NCBI GenBank assembly: GCA_964530165.1
Contig: CAZGYE010000057.1
Location: 1-22,774 of the forward strand
DNA from: CAZGYE01 sp964530165
GTDB taxonomy: Bacteria; Planctomycetota; Planctomycetia; Planctomycetales; Planctomycetaceae
Direction of reading: 5' to 3'
Length of the DNA stretch: 22,774 nt
Below the pieces are notes generated by a model that saw only the letters and a program-made list of their open reading frames with translations, made no database searches and was not told the origin of the DNA. Shown here piece by piece: positions 7,785 to 14,756 of this stretch (position 1 is its first letter; each line of letters starts with the position of its first letter). The position numbers and the translations under genes were made by a program.

Positions 7785-8711
7785 TCAGTTGTTTGTCGCG
7801 TCGACGGTCTGAGCTGGCTTCGACTGAGCCAGCTTCTCAGCCAGCTCGCGGTTTTTGTCGATCAGCTCCCGAAGTTGTTTCTTCTTCTGCTCCATTTCCC
7901 GGCGCAGACGATCGACCTCAGCCTGGGCTGCGTTTCGCCTTTCCTCTTCCAGCTCAATTGCCTTGACAAGCCCAATCAGATAGTGGTCGATCTTGTCGTT
8001 GGGACCGAGTTTTGGCGGATCAGGGGGGCCGAGCAGTTCCTGCAGACGATAATCCCGGTGCAGCTCGGAAACTTGGTACAGCTTGTTCTGCAGCACCAGG
8101 TTCCGCCGCTTGGTTGCGAGCAGCTCGTCGGCTAAGGCCAAATCGGCGTAGAGCTGGCCAAAACGACCTTCAAACGAAGATGGGATCCTCATTCGCCATC
8201 TCCAATTGCCGGGTTTCCAGCTCTCCGCTTCTCCGCCGTGTATCCGCCAGGTCGGCTTCAGCGCGACGCGATTCTCTTCGAGGGCCACTGGATTCGGCGG
8301 CTGAAACGCTCCGACATAGATCGAGCCGTCCTTGCCATCCGGCATGAACAGGTGGACAACTGGAGGTTCCTTACCAGCAACGAGGCCCAATCCAAAATTG
8401 GTTCCGATATTCTGACCGGCCACATCCACCTCGTCAGGACCGTCTGCAACTTTTTCCACGCTGACGCCTGTGTTGATGCCGTCCCAGTACCGGTCCCAGC
8501 CGAGCATGACGCGGGACAACTCACCCCGCCGTTCTCTGAGAACCCTTCGTTTTTCGGCGATACTCTTCGCCTTGTCTTCGTTTTTCTTCTGAAGTTCTTC
8601 GATCCGTTTCGCCCAACTGTTGCGGTAGGTGACCACTTTGGATGTGAGCACAACCGCAGCGCAAGCGGCCAAAACCACCCCCCAGGTCAGGATTTTCCCA
8701 AAGATGTTCAT
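7785..8711 (-). CDS. membrane-anchored coiled-coil protein, function unknown
   Basis: I start at ATG 8711 (308 residues), preceded by GAAGAG 6 nt upstream; a TTG two codons earlier is possible. Residues ~7-23 (ILTWGVVLAACAAVVLT) form a single N-terminal membrane anchor. A charged coiled coil follows (about 28-65, RIEELQKKNEDKAKSIAEKR). The middle (about 75-190) is a compact, non-helical domain with NIGTNFGLGLV and many aromatic residues. A long C-terminal coiled coil (about 240-298) is rich in E, K, R and Q and ends in a low-complexity tail. I recognise no catalytic motif. The architecture fits an envelope scaffold or a domain held away from the membrane. The gene has its own well-formed promoter. 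Confidence 0.82.
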   Translation of the reverse strand: MNIFGKILTWGVVLAACAAVVLTSKVVTYRNSWAKRIEELQKKNEDKAKSIAEKRRVLRERRGELSRVMLGWDRYWDGINTGVSVEKVADGPDEVDVAGQNIGTNFGLGLVAGKEPPVVHLFMPDGKDGSIYVGAFQPPNPVALEENRVALKPTWRIHGGEAESWKPGNWRWRMRIPSSFEGRFGQLYADLALADELLATKRRNLVLQNKLYQVSELHRDYRLQELLGPPDPPKLGPNDKIDHYLIGLVKAIELEEERRNAAQAEVDRLRREMEQKKKQLRELIDKNRELAEKLAQSKPAQTVDATNN

Positions 8712-8731
8712 CGACAACTCTTCAAACCTCT

Positions 8732-8761
8732 ATGATACGAGAGGCCGGCCGGTGTGGTCAA
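8732..8761 (-). promoter_or_regulatory. sigma-70-like promoter for the coiled-coil membrane protein
   Basis: Reading the minus strand, TTGACC (8761-8756) is followed after 18 nt by TATCAT (8737-8732). Each hexamer matches the consensus at five of six positions. The predicted transcription start is near 8725, about 14 nt before ATG 8711. This is one of the best-formed promoters in the window. Confidence 0.5.
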
Positions 8762-8788
8762 GAAGAAATGAACGGCCGGCGTCGGCAT

Positions 8789-8817
8789 ACACACACTCGG
8801 GCCAGTCGAGTACAATA
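8789..8817 (+). promoter_or_regulatory. candidate promoter for the YkgJ-like gene
   Basis: TACACA (8789-8794) lies 17 nt before TACAAT (8812-8817) on the plus strand, about 95 nt upstream of ATG 8911. The -10 matches five of six consensus positions, the -35 four of six. It is divergent from the promoter of the coiled-coil gene. Confidence 0.35.
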
Positions 8818-8910
8818 CGCCGCGCGGGGAGACAGCGGATTTTGTCAAAGCCGGATTTCCGACTCAGTCTCCCGGCCGGTGAACCGGCGGCACGATCGAG
8901 ACGATCGCTC

Positions 8911-9357
8911 ATGACGAAACCAAGAGTCAAACGAGAAACGCTGAAACCGGGCGAGATCCTGTGTGCGTATTGCACGGCGAAATGTTGCCGCTATTTCGCC
9001 CTGCCCATCGACACGCCCGAAACCTGGGACGACTACGACCACGTCCGTTGGTACATGATGCACGGAGACGTTTCGGTGTTCGTCGAGGACGAGACGTGGT
9101 ACCTGGTGATCCACGCCGACTGCAAACACTTGATGGACGACCATCTCTGCGACGCCTATCTAGCGCGGCCCGGCATCTGCCGGAAGTACTCGACCGGCGA
9201 CTGCGAGTACGACGACGACGCCGTTTACGACCAGTTGTTCGAATCCCCCGAGCAGGTCTGGGAATACGCCGAAGCGGTCCTCCCGAGGCGTCGGCGCAGA
9301 AAGGCGAACCAGCCGATCCGGTTGCCCGTCTTGAGTTCAGTCGGCAGTCGGCAGTAG
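8911..9357 (+). CDS. YkgJ-like cysteine-cluster protein
   Basis: A 148-residue cytoplasmic protein. The N-terminal cluster CAYCTAKCC gives Cys18, Cys21, Cys25 and Cys26; further cysteines at 71, 80, 90 and 98 lie in HADCKHL, HLCDAYLARPGIC and STGDC. This is the pattern of the YkgJ/UPF0153 zinc- or iron-chelating family (CxxCxxCC type). Metal binding is expected from the family; physiological role is unknown. I chose ATG 8911 because the longer upstream open frame has no family similarity; the ribosome binding site is weak. The C-terminus is odd: the last six or so residues (SVGSRQ) and the TAG stop are encoded by a heptamer repeat array. The gene precedes hisS by about 107 nt on the same strand. 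Confidence 0.88.
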   Translation: MTKPRVKRETLKPGEILCAYCTAKCCRYFALPIDTPETWDDYDHVRWYMMHGDVSVFVEDETWYLVIHADCKHLMDDHLCDAYLARPGICRKYSTGDCEYDDDAVYDQLFESPEQVWEYAEAVLPRRRRRKANQPIRLPVLSSVGSRQ

Positions 9358-9359
9358 GC
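9339..9359. repeat. heptamer tandem repeat, 3 copies (AGTCGGC)
   Basis: Units AGTCGGC (9339-9345), AGTCGGC (9346-9352) and AGTAGGC (9353-9359). The C-to-A change in the third unit creates the TAG stop (9355-9357) of the YkgJ-like gene. The gap that follows, up to hisS, contains a TTCCGAGTTTCTTG stretch similar in composition to the repeat at 6204-6238. Confidence 0.75.
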
Positions 9360-9464
9360 AGGAATTTGGCCATCGATGAATCACAACCATCAAGCACCCT
9401 GTACGACTAATTCCGAGTTTCTTGTTTTCCTGAGCAAATCCATGATCCAACGGAATCGCGTCTC

Positions 9465-10787
9465 GTGACCGGAGCACTCATCAAGCCACAAACGCTCAAG
9501 GGTTTTCGCGATTATCTGCCCGAGCAGATGAGAGCCCGCGAGCACCTGATCGACACGGCCCGGCAGGTCTACCGCGGTTACGGTTTCAGCCCGATCGACA
9601 CGCCGGCGCTGGAGTACACTGAGGTCCTGCTCGGCAAAGGCGGTGCGGAAACAGATAAGCAGATGTTTCGGTTCACCGACCAGGGGGGCCGCGACGTCGC
9701 CATGCGGTTCGACCTGACTGTGCCGTTCGCGCGGTTTGCGGCCCAGCATCTGCCGGCGATCGGCACCCCGTTTAAGCGGTACCACATCGGGACCGTGTGG
9801 CGGGCCGAGAAACCACAAAGGGGCCGCTTCCGCGAGTTTATGCAGTGCGACTTCGACACAATTGGGACCGCCTCGAACACCGCCGACATCGAAACGCTTC
9901 TGGTGATTCACGACCTGATGGAGAACTTCGGCTTCTCGAAATTCACAATCCAACTCAACAATCGCCTGGTTCTGAACGGTCTGTTGGAAAAGTTGGACGT
10001 GAGAGAAAAGACCGTCGCGATCCTTCGCGCGCTGGACAAACTGTCGAAAGTCGGTCGGGACGGAGTTCGCGAGGAGTTGACCGCACGTGTTGGCATGACC
10101 GCCGAACAGACCGAGCGGATTCTGGAGTTGGTGATGCTCGCCGGCAGCAGCAACGACGTCTGCTCTCAGTTGGAGTCCCTGCTGGCTGGAAACGAGCAGG
10201 GAACGTTGGGTGTGCGGCGGCTGCGGGAATTGTTCGCCGCCTGCAGAACGTGCGGCATTCCGGCAGACCGCGTTGCGCTGGACGTCTCCATCGCCCGGGG
10301 GCTGGATTACTACACGGGCACGGTTTACGAAACGTTTCTCTCGGAGCTGCCCGGCATCGGCAGCGTCTGCTCCGGCGGCCGCTACGACGACCTGGCCGGC
10401 CTGTTCACGACGCAGACACTGCCGGGCGTGGGCGCCAGTCTGGGAGTCGACCGGCTGCTGGCGGCCATGGAAGAGCTGGGGATGATCGATCCGGCCGTGT
10501 CCGCCACACCGGTGCTGGTCGCGTTGTTCGATCCAGCGCGGGTGGCCGATTATCTCCGCATCGGCCGATTGCTGCGAGCAGCGGGAATCGCTTGTGAACT
10601 GTTCCCGGAAGCCCGCCCGCTCGGCAAACAGCTCCGATACGCCAGCCGGAACGGTTTCCGCATTGCCCTGATTGCCGGTGAGTCCGAGTTCGCCGAGGGA
10701 TTGTGGCAAGTGAAGGACCTGGATCGAGGGGAGCAGAAGGCCGTACCGGAATCGGACTTAACGGAGCACATTCGGAAAATCCTGTGA
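9465..10787 (+). CDS. hisS: histidine--tRNA ligase
   Basis: A 440-residue class II aminoacyl-tRNA synthetase that charges tRNA-His. Near the start is the conserved LKGFRDYLPEQM. Motif 2 is WRAEKPQRGRFREFMQCDFD (112-131). The HisRS-specific signature ARGLDYYTGTVYE is at 277-289, and motif 3 is GVGASLGVDRLL (321-332). The C-terminal anticodon-binding domain covers about 345-440. Length is normal for bacterial HisRS. The GTG at 9465 gives the expected N-terminus; no strong ribosome binding site is seen and no better in-frame start is available. The HYExAFE-family gene starts 6 nt after the hisS stop, so the two are probably cotranscribed. Confidence 0.97.
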   Translation: MTGALIKPQTLKGFRDYLPEQMRAREHLIDTARQVYRGYGFSPIDTPALEYTEVLLGKGGAETDKQMFRFTDQGGRDVAMRFDLTVPFARFAAQHLPAIGTPFKRYHIGTVWRAEKPQRGRFREFMQCDFDTIGTASNTADIETLLVIHDLMENFGFSKFTIQLNNRLVLNGLLEKLDVREKTVAILRALDKLSKVGRDGVREELTARVGMTAEQTERILELVMLAGSSNDVCSQLESLLAGNEQGTLGVRRLRELFAACRTCGIPADRVALDVSIARGLDYYTGTVYETFLSELPGIGSVCSGGRYDDLAGLFTTQTLPGVGASLGVDRLLAAMEELGMIDPAVSATPVLVALFDPARVADYLRIGRLLRAAGIACELFPEARPLGKQLRYASRNGFRIALIAGESEFAEGLWQVKDLDRGEQKAVPESDLTEHIRKIL

Positions 10788-10793
10788 GCGACG

Positions 10794-11303
10794 ATGGCGC
10801 AGCGATTCAACCACTACGACGCCGCATTCGAGGAATACTTACGGGGGATACGGATCCCGTACGTCCTCGTCGACGAGAAGCGGCGGTCGCTATTGCACGA
10901 AGCGTCGCTGAAATCGATGGATTTCATCGTCTATTCCCGCCGGACGAGAAACCTGCTGGTCGACGTGAAAGGGCGCCGATTTCCGTCGGGCAACGCTGCG
11001 AACCGGCACAAATGGGAGAACTGGGCAACCGAAGACGATCTCCGCAGCTTGTTGCAATGGCAACAAGTTTTCGGGGAGGGCTTCCGCGCCGTGCTGGTTT
11101 TCGCGTATCATATTGTCGACCTGCGCTGGTCGGCCGAGTTCGAGACGCTGTTCGACTTCCGAAACCGCACCTACACATTCTACGGTGTGTGGGTCGACCA
11201 GTACCGGGCGGAGATGCGGACCCGTTCCGCCAGTTGGGAAACGGTATCGCTCCCCAGTCGGGCCTACCGGGATCTGCGTCTGCCGATTCAAGCGTTCCTT
11301 TGA
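10794..11303 (+). CDS. HYExAFE family protein, PD-(D/E)XK nuclease-like
   Basis: A 169-residue protein. The N-terminal HYDAAFEEYL (7-16) is a variant of the motif that names the HYExAFE family, known mainly from planctomycetes. The central SMDFIVYSRRTRNLLVDVKGRR has Asp43, a strand, then Asp57-Val-Lys59, which is the arrangement of the PD-(D/E)XK nuclease active site (D...D/E-x-K). A conserved tryptophan-rich stretch (KWENWATEDD) follows. Length is close to a single nuclease domain. It begins 6 nt after hisS. The TGA stop (11301-11303) is the first three bases of a heptamer array. Nuclease activity is inferred from the motif alone; an RNA or DNA substrate cannot be chosen from sequence. Confidence 0.88.
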   Translation: MAQRFNHYDAAFEEYLRGIRIPYVLVDEKRRSLLHEASLKSMDFIVYSRRTRNLLVDVKGRRFPSGNAANRHKWENWATEDDLRSLLQWQQVFGEGFRAVLVFAYHIVDLRWSAEFETLFDFRNRTYTFYGVWVDQYRAEMRTRSASWETVSLPSRAYRDLRLPIQAFL

Positions 11304-11335
11304 CGATTGACGATTGATGATGGACGATTGGCGAT
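11301..11335. repeat. heptamer tandem repeat, 5 copies (TGACGAT family)
   Basis: Units TGACGAT, TGACGAT, TGATGAT, GGACGAT and TGGCGAT run without a gap, with a partial sixth unit beyond. The first three bases are the stop codon of the HYExAFE-family gene. Confidence 0.8.
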
Positions 11336-11345
11336 TGACTTGCGG

Positions 11346-11387
11346 CGCTCGACGCTCGACGCTCGGCTCTCCACTCTCGGCTCTCGG
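11346..11387. repeat. heptamer tandem repeat, 6 copies (CGCTCGA/CTCTCGG family)
   Basis: Units CGCTCGA, CGCTCGA, CGCTCGG, CTCTCCA, CTCTCGG and CTCTCGG. The unit differs from the array 10 nt upstream, but the period is also 7. It lies before the small membrane-protein gene. Confidence 0.78.
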
Positions 11388-11406
11388 CCGGCATCGCGGG
11401 CGCTGT

Positions 11407-11649
11407 ATGTGCGAGGGCGTTCGGCGTTTGCGTAGTTGGGTTGTCGCAGTGGTGCTGCTGTTGGCTGTCTGGCTCGCCTGGCCGAGCGTGACCCAGGCCG
11501 CCGTTGACCTGCCCGTTCTGTTGGCGCAACAGAAGCCCCAGCCGGTCCAGGTGCAACCGTTGAGGAATTACGCGCTGGAGGTGCTGATTGTGATCGTGGT
11601 GTTCGGCGGCGCCTTGTACGCCATCTGCAGGTCAAGCCGGCGATCGTAG
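11407..11649 (+). CDS. small membrane protein with signal peptide and C-terminal membrane segment
   Basis: An 80-residue product from ATG 11407. A basic n-region (RRLR) leads into a hydrophobic signal sequence or membrane segment (WVVAVVLLLAVWLAWP). A short proline/glutamine-rich linker follows (QQKPQPVQVQPL). A second membrane segment (about 56-75, ALEVLIVIVVFGGALYAIC) is followed by a basic tail (RSSRRS). The topology fits a small bitopic or hairpin envelope protein. I do not recognise a family. The open frame extends upstream to 11314, but that part is repeat DNA, so I reject those starts. The ribosome binding site is poor. Heptamer arrays flank the gene on both sides. Confidence 0.6.
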   Translation: MCEGVRRLRSWVVAVVLLLAVWLAWPSVTQAAVDLPVLLAQQKPQPVQVQPLRNYALEVLIVIVVFGGALYAICRSSRRS

Positions 11650-11655
11650 GGCGAG

Positions 11656-11683
11656 TTGAGAGTGAAGTGTTGAGAGTGAAGTG
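11656..11683. repeat. heptamer tandem repeat, 4 units (TTGAGAG/TGAAGTG twice)
   Basis: TTGAGAG-TGAAGTG is repeated exactly twice, giving a 14-nt unit that is two heptamers. It fills the 37-bp gap between the convergent small membrane-protein gene (stop 11649) and the acetamidase gene (stop 11687). Confidence 0.75.
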
Positions 11684-11686
11684 TGC

Positions 11687-12598
11687 CTAGCACTCGTCCA
11701 TCGCCAATTCGCCCGGCTTGTTCAAGTACTGTTTCGCGATCTTGGCGGCCACCGTGCCGATGGCGTAATAGCCCACCGAAATCGCCGCGACGTGCGTGAG
11801 GATGTCGTAGGCCCGCCAGCGGTCCCAGCCGAATTCCTCCTCCATCCACAGGATCAGCCAGGCGGCGGCTTGCGCAATGGACCGTTCCATAGGACAGCCG
11901 CTGGCAATCGTCATGATTTCCATCGGCGACTCGATCCGCGGACCGGGAAGCGTTTTGCTTTTGAGCAGCTCGACGGTGATGCTGGTCTCGGCCGGCATTT
12001 CCAGCCCGGTTGCCGAGAGCTCACCGTGACCCATGGCCGCGTGGACATCGCCCAAATACAGGCAGCCGCCCGGCAAGAAGACCGGTAAATAGACCGTGTT
12101 GCCCGGGCAGGTCTCGATGATGTCCATGTTCCCGCCATGAACTCCGGCCGGCGCGGTGGTGGGCACGCCCCAAGCGGGCGCCGTGCCGATGCAGCCGAGC
12201 ATCGGCTCGTACGGAATCGTCAAGTCGTCGCTCCAATAGATCTGGCCGTCACGGATCGGGCAGACGTGCGACCCGTGCGGCACGTCGGTCCCCAGCCACT
12301 CGCAAAGCTGGTGCGGATCGGCTGTCCGCGTCGCGCACTGTCCGATGCTGGGACGAATCTCCTCGATCTTGACCGCCAGCGCGTCGCCCGGCTCAGCCCC
12401 CTCGACCCAGATCGGCCCAGACACCGGGTTACTCTGCGGGACCGTTGTCTTGTCTCGACGATCACCGTCGTTGCGGATCTGCCCGGACAAGGCATCCTCG
12501 GACTCGACAAGAATCGTCTCGCCCGACTCGATCCACACTCGCGGCTTCTCGTGACGGCTGAATTCGTAAATCAGAGGATAGGCGGGAACCTTCTTCAC
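11687..12598 (-). CDS. acetamidase/formamidase family protein
   Basis: A 303-residue protein of the FmdA/AmdA family, metal-dependent amidases that release ammonia from formamide, acetamide or similar short amides. Family features include SGPIWVEGAEPGDALAVKI (about 60-78), the metal-site region GVHGGNMDI, LPVFLPGGCLYLGDVHAAMG (about 172-191) and the C-terminal AYDILTHVAAISVG. GTG 12598 is preceded by GAGG with 6 nt spacing. The gene stands alone: its neighbours are a repeat array and an empty stretch, so the substrate cannot be inferred from context. Amide hydrolysis is assigned from the family. Confidence 0.93.
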   Translation of the reverse strand: MKKVPAYPLIYEFSRHEKPRVWIESGETILVESEDALSGQIRNDGDRRDKTTVPQSNPVSGPIWVEGAEPGDALAVKIEEIRPSIGQCATRTADPHQLCEWLGTDVPHGSHVCPIRDGQIYWSDDLTIPYEPMLGCIGTAPAWGVPTTAPAGVHGGNMDIIETCPGNTVYLPVFLPGGCLYLGDVHAAMGHGELSATGLEMPAETSITVELLKSKTLPGPRIESPMEIMTIASGCPMERSIAQAAAWLILWMEEEFGWDRWRAYDILTHVAAISVGYYAIGTVAAKIAKQYLNKPGELAMDEC

Positions 12599-12919
12599 GG
12601 TCGGCCTCGTTGCTCATCGTGTGTTGGAATGATCCTAACGGGAACGGAATCGATTGTCGCGCGCCCCGGCGTGAAAGGGAAGGTTGCCATGCCACGCAGC
12701 CGGCAAAGCGACCTTCAAAGTGATTCTCGTGAGAGCATTTGGGCAAACGGAAACCGATTGCCCCCATTGGGCGCGGCACTCCTCGACAATCCGCGGCTCT
12801 CGCTGAACGTAAACTGCTCTGCAAGGTCTTCTACTTGATTCGGGCGTGGCGAGCCGCAACGAACGATGTGTGGCCGAGTCAGCGCCAATGTGATGGCCCC
12901 GATGGTTTGCCTCCGGGGC
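12599..12919. other. 321-bp stretch without a supported gene
   Basis: Short open frames exist on both strands but none shows a domain, a ribosome binding site or planctomycete-like composition. The only structure I see is GCCCCG (12896-12901) pairing with CGGGGC (12914-12919) across a 12-nt loop, directly after the TAA of the ParD-ParE fusion. It may be that gene's transcription terminator, although no T-run follows. The rest may be remnant DNA. Confidence 0.5.
12896..12919 (-). terminator. hairpin after the ParD-ParE fusion gene
   Basis: On the minus strand, GCCCCG, a 12-nt loop and CGGGGC follow the TAA stop with no gap. The stem is 6 bp, all G-C. No T-tract follows, so it is not a classical rho-independent terminator. 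Confidence 0.35.
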
Positions 12920-13219
12920 TTACCGCTCAAAGAGGCTCCGAAACACAGTGGGGACGTCCCTCCCTCCGTGAACAACCAACAGGACGAGAATTCCATCGTC
13001 GAGCGGGCGGTACCAGACAACGGAGTTGCCAACCGCAAAGCAGCGAGCATCTTTCCCGAGATCAGGACGGCCGTCGCCCATCAGCGGCTTCCGGGCGTAC
13101 TGCTTGCACTTGGTTTGAATGGAATCGAGAAAACGCAGAGCCGACTCGCTCTCGTACTCACCGGAGGCAAGCTCTTGATCGAGGAACTGCTGCAGTTCGG
13201 GCGGATCAGTCTGTACCAT
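12920..13219 (-). CDS. ParD-ParE in-frame fusion, probable toxin-antitoxin remnant
   Basis: A 99-residue product. Residues ~1-26 (PPELQQFLDQELASGEYESE) resemble the first part of a ParD-type antitoxin, where ELASGxYxS precedes the regular regulator helix. From about residue 27 the sequence switches to a RelE/ParE toxin body: ALRFLDSIQTKCKQYARKP, then a GRPDLG-type turn, FAVGNSVVWYRPLDDGI and LLVVHGGRDVPTVF. An intact module would need about 85 antitoxin and 95 toxin residues in two genes. Here the C-terminal half of ParD, the part that neutralises the toxin, and the N-terminal ~25-30 residues of ParE are both missing. An internal deletion joining the two genes in frame explains this. It is probably non-functional, but the frame is intact. 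No partner gene is nearby. Confidence 0.75.
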   Translation of the reverse strand: MVQTDPPELQQFLDQELASGEYESESALRFLDSIQTKCKQYARKPLMGDGRPDLGKDARCFAVGNSVVWYRPLDDGILVLLVVHGGRDVPTVFRSLFER

Positions 13220-13271
13220 AACCTTATTCTACCACGCTGAAGAGCGGAATGGCGGTCTTCCATCTTTTGGT

Positions 13272-13286
13272 TGCAGCTTCGCTGCA
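13272..13286 (-). terminator. short hairpin downstream of malic enzyme
   Basis: TGCAGC, a TTC loop and GCTGCA form a 6-bp perfect stem 17 nt beyond the malic enzyme stop. There is no T-tract. It could mark the transcript end before the ParD-ParE fusion gene. Confidence 0.3.
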
Positions 13287-13302
13287 TCGGGTCTCCGCGA
13301 TT

Positions 13303-14736
13303 CTACGACGAAATCTGAAATTCGGACTTCTGCTGGCGGCGTGCGACACCCGATTCGATGGCCGCCTGGGCGACCGCCTCGGCGACCGCTTGGGCCACGC
13401 GCCGGTCGAAGACGCTGGGAATGATGTAGTCGGCCAGGATTTGGTCTTCCGGGATCACGTTGGCAATCGCATGGGCGGCAGCGGTCTTCATTTCCTCCGT
13501 CACATGTCCAGCTCGTACGTCGAGCATGCCGCGGAAGAGACCGGGGAAGCAGAGGACGTTGTTGATCTGGTTGGGATAGTCCGACCGCCCGGTCGCCATC
13601 ACCGTAGCGTAAGGGGTCGCTTCTTCCGGGGTGATCTCTGGATCGGGATTGGCCATCGCGAAAACGATTGCGTCGTTTGCCATTCGCTTGACGTCGTCTG
13701 CACAGAGCACGTTGGCGGCCGAGACGCCAATGAACACGTCCGAGCCGGCAATCACTTCGCCCAGGCGTCCGGTGAGGCGATCGGGATTGGTGTTCTCGGC
13801 CAACCAATCCTTGACCGGATTCATGTGCGTCGTTCGCCCTTGGTAGATGGCGCCCTCTCGATCGCAGAGCACAATCTGACCGATGCCGACCGATTGGAGC
13901 AGTTTTGCAACCGCCATCCCTGCCGCGCCTGCACCGCTGATTGTGGCGCGAATTTCACCGAGCTTTTTCCCAATGAGTTTCAGCGAGTTCGTCAGCGCCG
14001 CCAGCACGACAATCGCCGTGCCGTGCTGATCGTCGTGAAAGACGGGGATGTCCACCCGGGGACTCAGCTTTTCTTCCACCTCGACGCAGCGGGGGGACGA
14101 GATATCTTCGAGATTGATTCCACCAAAGGTGGGCGCCAGATAGATACACGTCTCGACAATTTTGTCGACGTCTTGCGTATCGAGACAGATGGGAAAGGCA
14201 TCGACGCCGGCAAACTCCTTAAACAACAGAGCTTTTCCTTCCATGACCGGCAGGGCGGCGGTGGGGCCGATATTGCCCATCCCCAGCACCGCCGAGCCGT
14301 CGGTCACGACGGCAACCATGTTCCGCCGGATGGTCAGCGAGAAGGCCGCATCTGGGTCGGCGTGGATCGATCGGCAAACGCGCGCCACGCCCGGTGTGTA
14401 GGCCATGGAAAGATCGTCGCGTGTCTTCACCGGGATTTTCGATCGCACCTCGATCTTGCCGCCCAGATGCAACAGAAACGTTCGGTCCGAAGTGTTGAGG
14501 ACCTCCACACCCTCCAGCGACTCGAGCTGGGCGACGATGTGTTCGGCATGTTCCTCGTTGCCAGCGTTGACTGTGATGTCGCGCGTGCTCAGGCCCTTGC
14601 GGACGTCGACAATGTCCACGGCGCCAATGAGCCCCTCCGCCTCGCCGATCGCCGAGGTAATGCGTCCCAACTGCCCGGGATCATTCGGATACCGCAACCG
14701 AACGGTGATGCTGTACGACGAACTTTGATGTGCCAT
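13303..14736 (-). CDS. malic enzyme with N-terminal ACT domain
   Basis: A 477-residue enzyme converting malate to pyruvate and CO2 with reduction of NAD(P). Residues ~8-80 form an ACT-type regulatory domain (SYSITVRLRYPNDPGQLGRI). The catalytic part has MAYTPGVARVC (Tyr113), VTDGSAVLGMGNIGP (145-158), LLFKEFAGVDAFPI with the probable catalytic Lys173, and the metal-binding VFHDDQHGTA (232-241). The Rossmann motif is ISGAGAAGMAVAKLL. The ACT domain suggests allosteric control by an amino acid or similar ligand. The C-terminus runs about ten residues past the usual end (KSEFQISS), over a repeat-like stretch. It starts 20 nt after the VWA gene, so the two may be cotranscribed. The choice of NAD over NADP is not settled by sequence. 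Confidence 0.95.
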   Translation of the reverse strand: MAHQSSSYSITVRLRYPNDPGQLGRITSAIGEAEGLIGAVDIVDVRKGLSTRDITVNAGNEEHAEHIVAQLESLEGVEVLNTSDRTFLLHLGGKIEVRSKIPVKTRDDLSMAYTPGVARVCRSIHADPDAAFSLTIRRNMVAVVTDGSAVLGMGNIGPTAALPVMEGKALLFKEFAGVDAFPICLDTQDVDKIVETCIYLAPTFGGINLEDISSPRCVEVEEKLSPRVDIPVFHDDQHGTAIVVLAALTNSLKLIGKKLGEIRATISGAGAAGMAVAKLLQSVGIGQIVLCDREGAIYQGRTTHMNPVKDWLAENTNPDRLTGRLGEVIAGSDVFIGVSAANVLCADDVKRMANDAIVFAMANPDPEITPEEATPYATVMATGRSDYPNQINNVLCFPGLFRGMLDVRAGHVTEEMKTAAAHAIANVIPEDQILADYIIPSVFDRRVAQAVAEAVAQAAIESGVARRQQKSEFQISS

Positions 14737-14756
14737 TGGCTACCTATCGCAGAGGT

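Noticed and set aside
11301..11387. CRISPR array
   Set aside because: Units are 7 nt with no spacers and no cas genes nearby.
11314..11406. Upstream start (MMMDDW...) for the small membrane protein
   Set aside because: Those codons are heptamer repeat DNA; the first hydrophobic segment begins after ATG 11407.
12462..12824. 120-aa open frame on the minus strand overlapping the acetamidase start
   Set aside because: Overlaps the acetamidase gene in another frame; no domain or start signal.
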